From assembly GCF_009765685.1 (NCBI RefSeq), contig NZ_LMUY01000151.1, positions 62,001 to 126,000 on the forward strand: a stretch of 64,000 bases of DNA, in the 5' to 3' direction. The notes under the pieces were generated by a model. That model was given only the letters and a program-made list of their open reading frames with translations, was not told where the DNA came from and did not search any database. A program made the translations under genes and the position numbers. Origin of the DNA: Acidisphaera sp. L21 (GTDB taxonomy: Bacteria; Pseudomonadota; Alphaproteobacteria; Acetobacterales; Acetobacteraceae). Positions 15,252 through 24,063 of this stretch are shown here, in pieces (positions within the stretch are counted from its first letter, which is position 1; each line of letters opens with the position of its first letter).

Positions 15252-17315
15252 ATGCCCAGCGACACCATGCCAGCCCCACCCCGCCGCAGCCGCCATATCT
15301 GGGCCTATGTGCTCGGCACGGTCGTGGTGGCGACCGTCGCGGCTGTGGCGCTGTGGGATTGGGACTGGTTCCTGCCGATCGTCGATGCGCAGGCCAGCTC
15401 GGCGCTAGGTCGCAAGGTGACGGCGCAGCATCTCCATGTGCAGCTTGGCCGCACCACGGTCGTCGTCCTGGACGGCGTAAAGATTGCCAGCGCGGACGGT
15501 TACCAGACGGACAAGCCCTTCGCCACTGCGGATCGTCTAACGGTGCAAGCGGACGTCATGGCGTATATTCACACGCGCCAAATCGTCATTCCGCAGATTG
15601 TCGTCGACAAGCCGGTGATCGATGCGGAGCAGAATGCCAAGGGCGAAGCGAATTGGCCGGCGCCTGCCAGTTCGTCCACGCCAACCGACAAGCCGGCCGA
15701 CCCGGATGCCGGGCCGAAGATCGGCCAGTTGGTGATCAAAGATGGCTCTGCCCATGTGGAGATCGCCAAAGTGAAGGCGAATTTCGACCTGGACATCGCG
15801 ACCCGGGCAGGTGCGGCGGCGGGCGATGGCGGGTCTAATGCCGGGCAGATCGTGGTAAAGGCGAAGGGGCGATACGCGAACCAGCCGATTACAGGTGAAC
15901 TGGTCGGCGGCGCGTTGCTGTCGTTGCGCGACACGTCGCAGCCCTACCCTATCGATCTGCACATCGCGAACGGCCCGACGCGGGTGGTGCTGACAGGCTC
16001 GGTGAAGAACCCGCTGAACTTCGCCGGCGCGGATTTGAAGCTGCAATTCAGCGGGCCGGACATGGCGCTGCTGACGCCGCTGACCGGCGTGCCGATTCCG
16101 GAGACGCCGGCCTACTCGATCGCCGGCAAGCTGGATTATGCCGATAAGAAGGTGCGCTTCACCGGGTTTACCGGGCGGTTGGGCAATAGCGACCTCAACG
16201 GCGACATCCTGGTCGATCCGACGCGGGAGCGGCCGTTCGTGGACGCGAATTTGTTCTCCCGCCGGGTAGAGTTGGCCGATCTGGGCGGATTCATCGGCGA
16301 AACGCCCGGGCGCAAGGGCGAGGCGAACCAGAGCGCGCAGCAGAAGACCGAATTGGCGAAAAAGGAATCGAGCGACCGCATCCTGCCGGACACGCCGATC
16401 AACCTGCCGAAGCTGAACATGGCCGACGTCAAGCTGCGGTACAAGGGTGCGCATATCGAGGGGCGGTCGGTTCCGTTGGATAATATCGTCGCCAATCTGG
16501 ACATCACAAACGGTCGCGTGGTGCTGAACCCGCTGTCGTTCGGCGTGGGCACCGGGCAGATCGCGATCGCCACCGACCTGCAGCCGGTCGGCAAGAACGT
16601 GAAGGCGAATGCGAGCGTCGAGTTCAAGCGCGTCGACCTGGCGCGGCTGCTGTCGGCTACGCACCTGGTCGAGGGTGCAGGGGCGATGAGCGGGAGTGCG
16701 CGGCTGGATTCGACCGGTGATTCCCTGGCATCTCTGCTGGGACATGGCGATGGCGGGCTGAAGCTGGGAATGTCCGGCGGCAATCTGAGCGCATTGCTGG
16801 TCGACATCGCCGGGTTGGCATTTGGCAATGCCATTCTGTCGGCGCTGGGCATTCCGCAGCGGGCGGATCTGCAGTGCTTCGCGGCGGATTTCGTGCTGAA
16901 CAAGGGCCAGATGAGCACGCGGACGATGATCCTGGACACGAGCGAGGCGCGGGTGCAGGGCACGGGTGGTGTCAACCTGGCCGACGAGACGATCGACTAC
17001 ACTCTGTCCACGGCGACGAAGCATTTCTCGGTTGGCTCGCTGCCGACGCCGATCGACATCAAGGGCAAGCTGAGCAGTCCCGGGATCCGGCCGCATATTG
17101 GTCCGTTGGCGCTCCGTGGCGGGGCTGCGATCGGGCTCGGCGTGCTGTTCCCGCCGGCGGCGCTGCTGCCCACGATCCAATTCGGCACTGGCGACGATGA
17201 CGTGTGCAAGACGGCAGAGGCGCCGATAGCTCGCAGCACGCCGGCGTCCATCCCGTCCCCGGGTGCGGCCGTGCGCCGGGGCCGGCCTGCCCCACGTCGC
17301 GTGGCGCGCCGCTAG
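15252..17315 (+). CDS. AsmA family protein
   Basis: Large envelope protein of the AsmA/TamB-like group, thought to influence outer-membrane lipid and protein assembly. From ATG at 15252 it has 687 residues; ATG at 15267 is an alternative. One N-terminal membrane anchor (about 13-33) is followed by a long beta-rich periplasmic part. The AsmA C-terminal region is recognisable at about 535-660, with G-G-V-N-L-A-D-E-T-I-D-Y and I-K-G-K-L-S-S-P. The tail is basic and proline-rich. A second AsmA-family gene is at 38325-40490. Confidence 0.9.
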   Translation: MPSDTMPAPPRRSRHIWAYVLGTVVVATVAAVALWDWDWFLPIVDAQASSALGRKVTAQHLHVQLGRTTVVVLDGVKIASADGYQTDKPFATADRLTVQADVMAYIHTRQIVIPQIVVDKPVIDAEQNAKGEANWPAPASSSTPTDKPADPDAGPKIGQLVIKDGSAHVEIAKVKANFDLDIATRAGAAAGDGGSNAGQIVVKAKGRYANQPITGELVGGALLSLRDTSQPYPIDLHIANGPTRVVLTGSVKNPLNFAGADLKLQFSGPDMALLTPLTGVPIPETPAYSIAGKLDYADKKVRFTGFTGRLGNSDLNGDILVDPTRERPFVDANLFSRRVELADLGGFIGETPGRKGEANQSAQQKTELAKKESSDRILPDTPINLPKLNMADVKLRYKGAHIEGRSVPLDNIVANLDITNGRVVLNPLSFGVGTGQIAIATDLQPVGKNVKANASVEFKRVDLARLLSATHLVEGAGAMSGSARLDSTGDSLASLLGHGDGGLKLGMSGGNLSALLVDIAGLAFGNAILSALGIPQRADLQCFAADFVLNKGQMSTRTMILDTSEARVQGTGGVNLADETIDYTLSTATKHFSVGSLPTPIDIKGKLSSPGIRPHIGPLALRGGAAIGLGVLFPPAALLPTIQFGTGDDDVCKTAEAPIARSTPASIPSPGAAVRRGRPAPRRVARR

Positions 17316-17317
17316 GC

Positions 17318-17535
17318 TTACAGGCGGATACGTCCGGCGGCCGAAAGCGCCAGGAGAACGCCAGACACCTGCATGGATTGGGGCAGGATGCCGCTGCCGA
17401 GGCCCGCGAGGATCTCGGCCACCGGGCGGCACTGCACCGTCATTCCGACCTCGCCGTGGTCCAACCGAGGCGCGGCGACCCGGCGCGCATCGGATGCCAG
17501 GACGGTGTGCACGCGGTTGGTCTGGTTGGCGGGGG
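17318..17535 (-). pseudogene. possible decayed fragment of an NnrS-like membrane protein
   Basis: The 245-bp gap between the AsmA-like gene and the phosphatase gene holds an uninterrupted minus-strand reading of about 70 codons ending in TAA at 17318. It runs from about N-R-V-H-T-V-L to A-A-G-R-I-R-L. It faintly resembles the G-R-V-I-P-x-F-T-R-N-A region of NnrS-type haem/copper membrane proteins. No start codon or remainder of such a gene is present, because upstream the frame runs antisense through the phosphatase. This is a memory-based resemblance only, and the stretch may be plain intergenic DNA. Confidence 0.2.
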
Positions 17536-17560
17536 CGAAAAGATCGGCTACGCCTGGGAT

Positions 17561-18307
17561 ATGCCAGACATCGACCCGCCCCACTCGATCGTTCTCGAAG
17601 GCGCCTCCAATGTGAGGGATATTGGCGGCTATCGAACATCGGATGGCAGGCGAGTGCGGCGCGGGCTGGTGTTTCGCTCGGCGGCGCTGGCCAAGCTGAC
17701 CGAGGCGGACCTGGCCACCATCCAGGCATTGGGCCTGCGCACGATCTGCGATTTCCGCGGGGCGGAGGAAAGTGGGCGGGCGCCGACGGTAATCCGGGAC
17801 GTGCCGATCGTGGCGCTGCCGATCGAACCGACCGTGGGCGCCGGGCTGCGCGATATCCTGGCGACCAAGGAAGCCACTGGCGAGGCGCTGTTCGCAGTGC
17901 TGGAACGCGCCTACGCCGCCTACGCGCTGTCCAGCAACTTGCAATATCAGCGGCTGTTCGGCCTGTTGCTGGAGGGTGGGATGCCGCTGTTGTTCCACTG
18001 CTCAGCCGGGAAGGACCGCACCGGGTTCGGCGCGGCGATGCTGCTGACCATGCTGGGCGTGCCGTGGGACATCGTGGTTGCGGATTTCGAGGCGACGAAC
18101 ACCCTGTGGCGGCGCGACACGGTGCCGAATGACGACCTGCCCGCATCCGTGCGCGAATCGCTGTTGCGGGCCAATCCGTTATTGCTGACCGCGGCGTTCG
18201 ATGCTGCGCGCCGGCAATATGGCTCGATCGACACCTATTTGGCCGAGGCGCTCGACCTTGGCCCAACGCGGCAAGCCCGGTTACGGGAGCTGCTTCTGGA
18301 GGCCTGA
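17561..18307 (+). CDS. tyrosine-protein phosphatase (atypical, PTP-type loop)
   Basis: Protein-tyrosine or phosphoinositide phosphatase of the bacterial Y_phosphatase3 type. It has 248 residues from ATG at 17561. The N-terminal N-V-R-D-I-G-G-Y-R-T and R-G-L-V-F-R-S-A motifs are characteristic. The catalytic P-loop is H-C-S-A-G-K-D-R-T-G (Cx5R with Cys nucleophile and Arg) near residue 148. The frame is open further upstream, but no conserved sequence lies there. The enoyl-CoA hydratase gene follows after two bases. Confidence 0.92.
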   Translation: MPDIDPPHSIVLEGASNVRDIGGYRTSDGRRVRRGLVFRSAALAKLTEADLATIQALGLRTICDFRGAEESGRAPTVIRDVPIVALPIEPTVGAGLRDILATKEATGEALFAVLERAYAAYALSSNLQYQRLFGLLLEGGMPLLFHCSAGKDRTGFGAAMLLTMLGVPWDIVVADFEATNTLWRRDTVPNDDLPASVRESLLRANPLLLTAAFDAARRQYGSIDTYLAEALDLGPTRQARLRELLLEA

Positions 18308-18309
18308 GA

Positions 18310-19092
18310 ATGTCCGACTTGCTTGAGACCATCGACGGCGGCGTTGCTGTGTTGACGTTGAACCGCCCCGATCGGCTGAACGCGCTGAGCGACGACATGG
18401 TGCGCGGGCTGATTGCGGCGCTGACCCGGCTGGGTGCCGACCCGGCGGTCGGCTGCATCGTGCTGACGGGCGCGGGGCGCGGCTTCTGCGCCGGCGGCGA
18501 CGTCAAGCGCATGGCCGGCGCGGTCGAGACGACCATGGAGGAACGGCAGGAGGGCCTACGCGGCAAGCACGAATCGGTGCGGCTGCTGCGGACCATCGGA
18601 AAGGTGGTGATCGCCGCAGTGAACGGCCCGGCGGCTGGTGCCGGCATGGGGCTGGCGCTGGCCTGTGATCTTCGCATTGCCGCCCGCAGCGCCAAATTCC
18701 GTACCGCCTTCGCAGCCGTAGGATTCTCCGGCGATTTCGGCGGCTCCTGGTCACTGACCCGGCTGGTCGGGACGGCGAAAGCACGGGAAATGTACTACCT
18801 GAACACGCCGGTGGACGCGGCCGAGGCCGAGCGCCTGGGCATGGTCACGCGCGTGGTGGATGACGCCGTGCTGATGGAAGAGACCATGACCATGGCCCGG
18901 CAGATCGCCAGCGGGCCAACGGTCGCGTTCTCGTACATGAAGCGAAACCTGCATGCGGCCGAGACCGAGCCGATGCAGACGGTGCTGGACATGGAGGCAC
19001 TTGGCCAGGCCCGGAATTACCTGACCGAGGACCACAGGGAAGCCGCCAAGGCCTTTGTGGACAAGCGCCCGCCCGTGTTCAAAGGCCGTTGA
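18310..19092 (+). CDS. enoyl-CoA hydratase/isomerase family protein
   Basis: Crotonase-fold enzyme acting on acyl-CoA thioesters; exact substrate unknown. It has 260 residues, with a ribosome site GGAGG inside the end of the phosphatase gene. The oxyanion-hole regions are G-R-G-F-C-A-G-G-D-V near 58-67 and N-G-P-A-A-G-A-G-M near 105. The acid residue region reads V-G-F-S-G-D-F-G-G-S, with Asp where PaaG-like isomerases have Asp. This suggests an isomerase/hydratase of the PaaG type rather than a classical FadB-like hydratase. It is in line with the phosphatase and 2H phosphoesterase genes and touches both. Confidence 0.9.
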   Translation: MSDLLETIDGGVAVLTLNRPDRLNALSDDMVRGLIAALTRLGADPAVGCIVLTGAGRGFCAGGDVKRMAGAVETTMEERQEGLRGKHESVRLLRTIGKVVIAAVNGPAAGAGMGLALACDLRIAARSAKFRTAFAAVGFSGDFGGSWSLTRLVGTAKAREMYYLNTPVDAAEAERLGMVTRVVDDAVLMEETMTMARQIASGPTVAFSYMKRNLHAAETEPMQTVLDMEALGQARNYLTEDHREAAKAFVDKRPPVFKGR

Positions 19093-19619
19093 CGCCGGGC
19101 GGCGCGCTGCCGTCGCTGATCTTGACCGCGCTGCTGGACCCCGTCTCACAAGACCGATTCCAGGTGGCGCGGCAGCATCTATTCCCGCCGGAGCGCAACC
19201 AGGTGCCGGCGCACGTCACCCTATTCCACCAGTTGCCGGGCGCGGAGGAGGCATCCATCAGCCGCCTTGTGGCGACGGTGTGTGAGGGGCGGGCGCCCTG
19301 CCCTTTCGCCACAACCAGGTTGCGCTTTCTGGGATTTGGCACTGCTTATCTGTTGGATATGAGTGCGGTCTCGGACATCCGAGAGCACCTCGCAGCGGCG
19401 TGGGAGCCCTGGTTGACGCCGCAGGATCGCCGGGTCTGGTCCCCGCACATCACCGTGCAAAATAAGGCAGCGCCGGATGAGGCAAAGCGCGTTTTTGCCA
19501 AATTGCAGGCGACATTCCAAGTCGAGCGCGGCGCCGTCATCGGGCTGGCGCTGTGGCGCTATCTTGGTGGGCCATGGGACTTGTTGGTGCGCTGTCTATT
19601 TACTGCAACAGAGTGTTGA
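19089..19619 (+). CDS. 2'-5' RNA ligase family (2H phosphoesterase) protein
   Basis: 2H phosphoesterase of the RNA ligase/cyclic phosphodiesterase type, acting on 2'-5' or cyclic phosphate bonds in RNA or nucleotides. It has 176 residues, with both catalytic H-x-T motifs: H-V-T-L near residue 42 and H-I-T-V near residue 119. The TTG at 19089 overlaps the enoyl-CoA hydratase stop (TTGA), giving translational coupling; no ATG is available near the conserved N-terminus. Its link to the two genes before it is positional only. Confidence 0.8.
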   Translation: MTPGGALPSLILTALLDPVSQDRFQVARQHLFPPERNQVPAHVTLFHQLPGAEEASISRLVATVCEGRAPCPFATTRLRFLGFGTAYLLDMSAVSDIREHLAAAWEPWLTPQDRRVWSPHITVQNKAAPDEAKRVFAKLQATFQVERGAVIGLALWRYLGGPWDLLVRCLFTATEC

Positions 19620-19622
19620 GTC

Positions 19623-19651
19623 TTGTCAGCGTCCGCGGTAATCACCTAGAT
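19623..19651 (+). promoter_or_regulatory. candidate promoter of the histidine kinase gene
   Basis: TTGTCA (19623-19628), a 17-base spacer and CTAGAT (19646-19651) lie upstream of the GTG at 19707. Found by eye; the -10 is only moderate. Confidence 0.35.
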
Positions 19652-19656
19652 TTGAA

Positions 19657-19675
19657 GTTATAGCAATGCTATCAC
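19657..19675. promoter_or_regulatory. inverted repeat, possible operator
   Basis: Arms GTTATAGCA and TGCTATCAC around a central A form a 9-base inverted repeat with one mismatch; the inner six pairs (ATAGCA/TGCTAT) are perfect. It sits just downstream of the candidate promoter and 32 bases before the kinase start, a typical place for an operator. It is too short for a terminator and has no T-run. Confidence 0.4.
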
Positions 19676-19706
19676 GTGCTGTGCGGGCCGAGCGGAGGAC
19701 CTCAAC

Positions 19707-20882
19707 GTGATGAGCCGGGCTGCCGAACCACGGTCCGTGGCAGAGATCGAGCTGACGGTCCGGTTACAACAACAGGAACTCGTCGCATCATTCGGCATGT
19801 TTGCCTTCCGTGGCGCCGAATTGGACAGCGTGTTGGACCAGGCCTGCGAGGTCGCGGCGAAGGGTTTGAACACCGCGTATTCCAAGGTGCTGGAATATCG
19901 CCCCACCACACAGGATTTCTTGCTGCGCAACGGCGTTGGCTGGCGCGAGGGCGTCGTCGGTCGCGTGGCGCTGGGTGCGGATCTGGCCAGCCCGGCAGGG
20001 TTCGCGTTGCGCACCAAGATGCCCGTCGTGTCCAATCATCTGACGCAGGAGGCGCGGTTTCGCACGCCGGCGGTGCTGGCCGAGCACGGCATCCATCGCG
20101 CGATCAACGTCATCATCGAGGTGGAGGGCAGCCTGCCCTTCGGCGTGCTGGAGGCCGATAGCTCCGACCGGTATCAATTCACCGTCCACGATCTGTCGTT
20201 CATGCAGGCGCTGGCAAATATTTTGTCCGCCGCCATTACCCGGCAACGCCAGAGCGTCGTCCAGCAGGAGTTGCTGCAGCAGAAGGACATGCTGATGCAG
20301 GAGGTTCATCACCGGGTGAAGAACAATCTGCAACTGGTCCATACGATGCTGCATCTGCAAGCCCGCGGCATTCCGGATGGCAGCGAGAAATCCCGCCTGC
20401 AGGAAGCTGCCAGCCGAATCATGTCGATCGCCGCCGTGCATCGTCGCCTGCACGAGGAGGGGGCGGTCGAACGGGTGGAACTTGCCTCCTACCTCGAGGG
20501 GCTCATGGCCGATATGAGCGAGTCGCTTGGCGCTGCGATGGCGGAACGGCCGATCGCGCTGGACGTCGATCCGATGAAGCTGCCGTCGGAACACGTGACG
20601 CCAGTCGGGCTGATCACGGTGGAGATGATCACGAACGCCCTGAAATACGGCGCAGGCGCCATTGCCGTGCGGGTGCGCAAGACCGATCTCGGCGTCGACA
20701 TCAGTGTGCAGGATGACGGCGCTGGCTTTCCCGACGACTACAAGCCGGGGAGCGGCGCCAGCCTGGGCATGCGGTTGATCGCGGCGTTGGCCCGGTCCCG
20801 CGACGCCATCAGCGTCGGCAGGACCGAGGGCGGGACCATCGTTACCGTTCGGGTGTCGTTTTCGCAGGCAAAGAGCCCCTAA
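19707..20882 (+). CDS. sensor histidine kinase (GAF, HisKA_2, HATPase_c)
   Basis: Soluble sensor kinase of 391 residues. A GAF-like sensory domain covers about 40-180. A short helix leads to the HisKA_2 motif E-V-H-H202-R-V-K-N-N, with H202 the likely phosphoacceptor, and the ATPase domain runs from about 290 with an N-box E-M-I-T-N-A-L-K-Y-G and a G1 box D-D-G-A-G-F. No membrane segment is seen, so the signal is probably cytoplasmic. The GTG at 19707 (next codon ATG) has GGAGG eight bases upstream. No response regulator lies nearby, so it is an orphan. Its last 41 bases overlap the convergent MFS gene. Confidence 0.93.
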   Translation: MMSRAAEPRSVAEIELTVRLQQQELVASFGMFAFRGAELDSVLDQACEVAAKGLNTAYSKVLEYRPTTQDFLLRNGVGWREGVVGRVALGADLASPAGFALRTKMPVVSNHLTQEARFRTPAVLAEHGIHRAINVIIEVEGSLPFGVLEADSSDRYQFTVHDLSFMQALANILSAAITRQRQSVVQQELLQQKDMLMQEVHHRVKNNLQLVHTMLHLQARGIPDGSEKSRLQEAASRIMSIAAVHRRLHEEGAVERVELASYLEGLMADMSESLGAAMAERPIALDVDPMKLPSEHVTPVGLITVEMITNALKYGAGAIAVRVRKTDLGVDISVQDDGAGFPDDYKPGSGASLGMRLIAALARSRDAISVGRTEGGTIVTVRVSFSQAKSP

Positions 20883-22242
20883 CCGGCTGGCCGGCCCGCA
20901 GCCGCATCAGGCTGGCCAAGGCCCCGCAGGCGGCGAAACCGGCGGCGACCAGCAGCGTGATCGTCACCCCGCGCTGCACCAGGCTGAACACCAGCGCCAC
21001 CAGCGCCGCGCCGAAGGTCTGTCCCAGTAGCCGGGCCGTGCCCAGCATACCACTGGCCCCGCCAGAGCGGTGCAAGGGCGCCGAGGTGACGATCGCCCGG
21101 TTGTTGGGCGATTGGAAGAAGCCGAAGCCGAGGCCGCATATCGCCATGCGCAGCCCGATGCCGACGGGCCCCGCATCCACCGGCATGGTGGCCAGCAACA
21201 GCAATCCCACGGCGAAAGTCGACATGCCGATGCCGCCCAATATGCCGGCGGAATAGCGATCGGCCAGGCGCCCGGCGATCGGCGCCATGATCGCGGTCGC
21301 GACCGGCCAGGGCGTCATCAGCAACCCGGTTTGCGTCGCGGTCCAGCCAAGCGTGCCTTGGAGATGAAAAGGCAGCGACACGAAGGCTAGCGTTGCCGAG
21401 GCGAAGGAGAGGATGGACGTCATGATCGACATGCGGAACAGCGGGATCCGCAGCAGATCCACCGGCAGCAACGGAGCCGAGCGATCCAGTTGCCGCCGCA
21501 CCAGCAACACGCCGAGCACGATGGCGACGGCCACTTCGATCAACGTCCCGACGATGCCCTCGCCATGGGCGTAGCCATCCACCCCCAGCACGAGCAGCCC
21601 GAGGGTGAGCGCATTCAACACCGCGCTGGCGACGTCGAACCGGCTGTTGCCGCGCGGGGTCAATGGCAGGGTGCGATTGGCGATGGCAAAGGCGATGAGG
21701 CCGAAGGGCACATTGATCGCGAACAGCCACTGCCAGGTGGATACGGCGAGGATGCCGGAGGCGACGGTCGGGCCGAGAGCCGAGCAGGTGGCGGCGATGA
21801 GCGCGTTGATGCCCATGCCGCGACCCAGCATCGAACGCGGATAGACGTATCGGGTGAGCGCAGAGTTCACCGACATGATCCCGGCGGCGCCCAGCCCCTG
21901 TAACACGCGCGCCGCCGTCAGCATCGCCAGCGAGTTGGACATCGCACAGGCCAGCGAGGCGATGGTGAACACCGCAAGCCCGGTTTGATACACCCGGCGG
22001 TAGCCGTGGATTTCGCCCAGCGAGGCCAGCGGCAGCAACGAGACGGTGACGGCGAGTTGGTACGCGTTGATCACCCAGATGGAGGCGGCGGGCGTGGCGT
22101 GCATATCGATGGCGATGGTCGGCAACGCGATGTTGGCGATCGCCCCATCGATCACCGCCATCGCGACAGCCAGCCCGATGGTCAACACGGCCCAATATCG
22201 CTGCGGCAGGGGTACGCCGTCTTGCAGGGTGGATGCGCTCAT
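20842..22242 (-). CDS. MFS transporter, DHA2 (14-helix, EmrB-like) type
   Basis: Inner-membrane drug/proton antiporter of the major facilitator superfamily. It has 466 residues with about 14 hydrophobic segments. Motif C-like D-G-A-I-A-N-I-A-L-P-T-I lies in the first helix, as in EmrB/QacA-type exporters, and motif A-like G-E-I-H-G-Y-R-R-V-Y follows helix 2. Substrate unknown. No partner membrane-fusion gene or TetR/MarR regulator is adjacent. Confidence 0.92.
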   Translation of the reverse strand: MSASTLQDGVPLPQRYWAVLTIGLAVAMAVIDGAIANIALPTIAIDMHATPAASIWVINAYQLAVTVSLLPLASLGEIHGYRRVYQTGLAVFTIASLACAMSNSLAMLTAARVLQGLGAAGIMSVNSALTRYVYPRSMLGRGMGINALIAATCSALGPTVASGILAVSTWQWLFAINVPFGLIAFAIANRTLPLTPRGNSRFDVASAVLNALTLGLLVLGVDGYAHGEGIVGTLIEVAVAIVLGVLLVRRQLDRSAPLLPVDLLRIPLFRMSIMTSILSFASATLAFVSLPFHLQGTLGWTATQTGLLMTPWPVATAIMAPIAGRLADRYSAGILGGIGMSTFAVGLLLLATMPVDAGPVGIGLRMAICGLGFGFFQSPNNRAIVTSAPLHRSGGASGMLGTARLLGQTFGAALVALVFSLVQRGVTITLLVAAGFAACGALASLMRLRAGQPVRGSLPAKTTPER

Positions 22243-22313
22243 CCCCCCGGTTTACGAGCGCAGTCCGGCAGACGGAAGTAGGCACGGCAACATAAGGACG
22301 GTGAGCGATTGAC

Positions 22314-23099
22314 CTATGATAGGCTTTCCATGCCGCCATCGATGCTCAGTGCCTGTCCGCTGATCGTGGCGCCGAATGGGCTGGCAAGATATAGCGCCAT
22401 ATTTGCGATATCCTGCTGCGTGACGAAGCATCGCAGACTGACGGGCAGCAGCGCACGTTCGGTCTGTTCATTGTCACCGACGCCGAGCGCCAGCGCCTTG
22501 TTGCGGATGACGCTTCGGATGCGCGGCCCCTCCACCAGGCCGGGGAGCAAAGCGTTTACGCGAATGCCGTCCTGCCCCAATTCGATCGCCAGGCTGCGGG
22601 TGAATCCGACCACGCCCCATTTCGCCGCGGCGTAGGGCGAGCGTAAGGCGAATCCAAACTTCCCGGCGGCGGAACTGAGGTTGATGATCGAGCCGCCGCC
22701 CGCTGCACGCAGCGCCGGCACCGCACGCCGGGCACAATGGAACTGGCTGGCAAGGCAGATCTGCAACGTCGCGTCCAACTCCGCCGGGTCAAGCTGTTCG
22801 ACCGGTTTGGTTGGGCCGGCGATGCCGACATTGTTGACCAGCACATCCAGCCCGCCCAGTTCGGCCAGGGCGGCATCCATGAAGCGATCGAGGTCGCCGG
22901 ACTTGGCCGCATCGGCAATCATACATGGGTATGGACACGTGGCGAGTGCAGCCTCATCGATGTCGGAGACATAGGGACGGGCGCCGGCTGCGGCAAAGCT
23001 GTCGGCGATGACCCGGCCGATTCCACCGGCTCCGGCGGTGATCGCCACCCGCAGACCATCCAGCCGCACCGGCAATGGTGTCGTGGCACCTTCCGTCAT
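22314..23099 (-). CDS. SDR family oxidoreductase
   Basis: Classical short-chain dehydrogenase/reductase of 261 residues from ATG at 23099. The cofactor motif is A-G-A-G-G-I-G, followed by N-N-V-G-I-A. Catalytic Ser is in I-I-N-L-S-S, and Tyr/Lys in Y-A-A-A-K. The C-terminus has the usual S-G-Q-A-L-S-I-D-G-G-M. The substrate cannot be inferred. It is divergent from another SDR gene, separated by 124 bp. Confidence 0.9.
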   Translation of the reverse strand: MTEGATTPLPVRLDGLRVAITAGAGGIGRVIADSFAAAGARPYVSDIDEAALATCPYPCMIADAAKSGDLDRFMDAALAELGGLDVLVNNVGIAGPTKPVEQLDPAELDATLQICLASQFHCARRAVPALRAAGGGSIINLSSAAGKFGFALRSPYAAAKWGVVGFTRSLAIELGQDGIRVNALLPGLVEGPRIRSVIRNKALALGVGDNEQTERALLPVSLRCFVTQQDIANMALYLASPFGATISGQALSIDGGMESLS

Positions 23100-23223
23100 G
23101 GTCGCTCGCTTTTCTATCTTCGTTGCACATGATTTCGGCGCCGTAAAAGCATAGGTCAAGTCTCGCCTCATCGAGACCTGCATGACATAATAGGCAAAAC
23201 TTAACTTCTGGAACCTTCACTCA

Positions 23224-24063
23224 ATGGCTGTCAGCGTCGTAACAGGTGCCACCGGGGGCCTTGGCCGCTGGATTGGGTTGGGGTTGGCGCGGGCCGGGCA
23301 TACGGTCATCTTGGTCGGGCGCAGCCGCCCCGCCGGGGAAGCCGCGATGCAGTGGATTGCGCAACAGGTGCCGACGGCGCGGCTGGAATTGCTGATCGCC
23401 GATTTGTCGCTGATTGCCGCCACTCGCCAGGCTGCAATGCTGATCGATGCGCGGTTTCCCGAAATCGACCTGCTGGTCAACAATGTCGGGACGTTCTGCA
23501 CGACGCGCGAAGTGACGGAGGAAGGGCACGAGCGCGTGCTGGCCACCAACCACCTATCCGCCTTCGTGATGACCCGCGCCTTGGTCCCGGCCTTGCGCGC
23601 CGCGGCCAAGACCGCTGGGAGCGCCCGCATCGTCAACATCGGCTCGTCCGCCTCGGATCGTGCTGGCATTGAGCCGGACGATCTGGAGGGCAAGCGTCGC
23701 TGGGGCATGGTGCGGTCGTACAGCCAGTCCAAACTGGCGATGATGATGACCAGTTTCGGCTGGGCCGCGCGGCTGGAGGGCACGGGCGTCGTGTCCAACG
23801 TGGTGCACCCCGGTGCGGTCGCGACCAAGCTGGTGCGGGCGTCGGGCGCGGTTGGGCTCGCCTGGCGGGCGATGTCACCGTTTCTGCTGTCGGAGGAACA
23901 GGGGGCCGACTCGCCACTGCATGCCTGCCTGGCACCGGAGTTCGCCACGCTGAATGGCGTCTACGTGAAGCACCGCCGGCCGGTGCGGGCCAATCGCCGG
24001 ACCGAGAACAAGACGCTGACCGACCGGGTTTGGAACGCTACGGAGACGCTGGCCGGCGGATAG
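23224..24063 (+). CDS. SDR family protein, retinol-dehydrogenase-like
   Basis: NAD(P)-dependent oxidoreductase of 279 residues from ATG at 23224. T-G-A-T-G-G-L-G-R-W at residues 7-16 is the nucleotide-binding motif, N-N-V-G-T-F follows, and the catalytic Y-S-Q-S-K is near residue 166. The sequence style (L-V-G-R-S-R, A-T-N-H-L-S-A-F, V-V-H-P-G-A-V) resembles the extended-tail retinol dehydrogenase/WWOX-like group. Its last 26 bases overlap the convergent third SDR gene. Confidence 0.9.
   Translation: MAVSVVTGATGGLGRWIGLGLARAGHTVILVGRSRPAGEAAMQWIAQQVPTARLELLIADLSLIAATRQAAMLIDARFPEIDLLVNNVGTFCTTREVTEEGHERVLATNHLSAFVMTRALVPALRAAAKTAGSARIVNIGSSASDRAGIEPDDLEGKRRWGMVRSYSQSKLAMMMTSFGWAARLEGTGVVSNVVHPGAVATKLVRASGAVGLAWRAMSPFLLSEEQGADSPLHACLAPEFATLNGVYVKHRRPVRANRRTENKTLTDRVWNATETLAGG

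Noticed and set aside
15537-18695. 1052-codon open frame on the minus strand
   Set aside because: It runs antisense through the AsmA, phosphatase and hydratase genes, all of which have clear motifs. High G+C leaves stop codons rare, and its translation is Arg/Ala/Pro-rich with no domain.
20879-22339. 486-codon leftward open frame over the MFS gene
   Set aside because: Same strand but different frame from the transporter, whose frame has helices and motifs; this one reads as Arg/His/Gly-rich nonsense.
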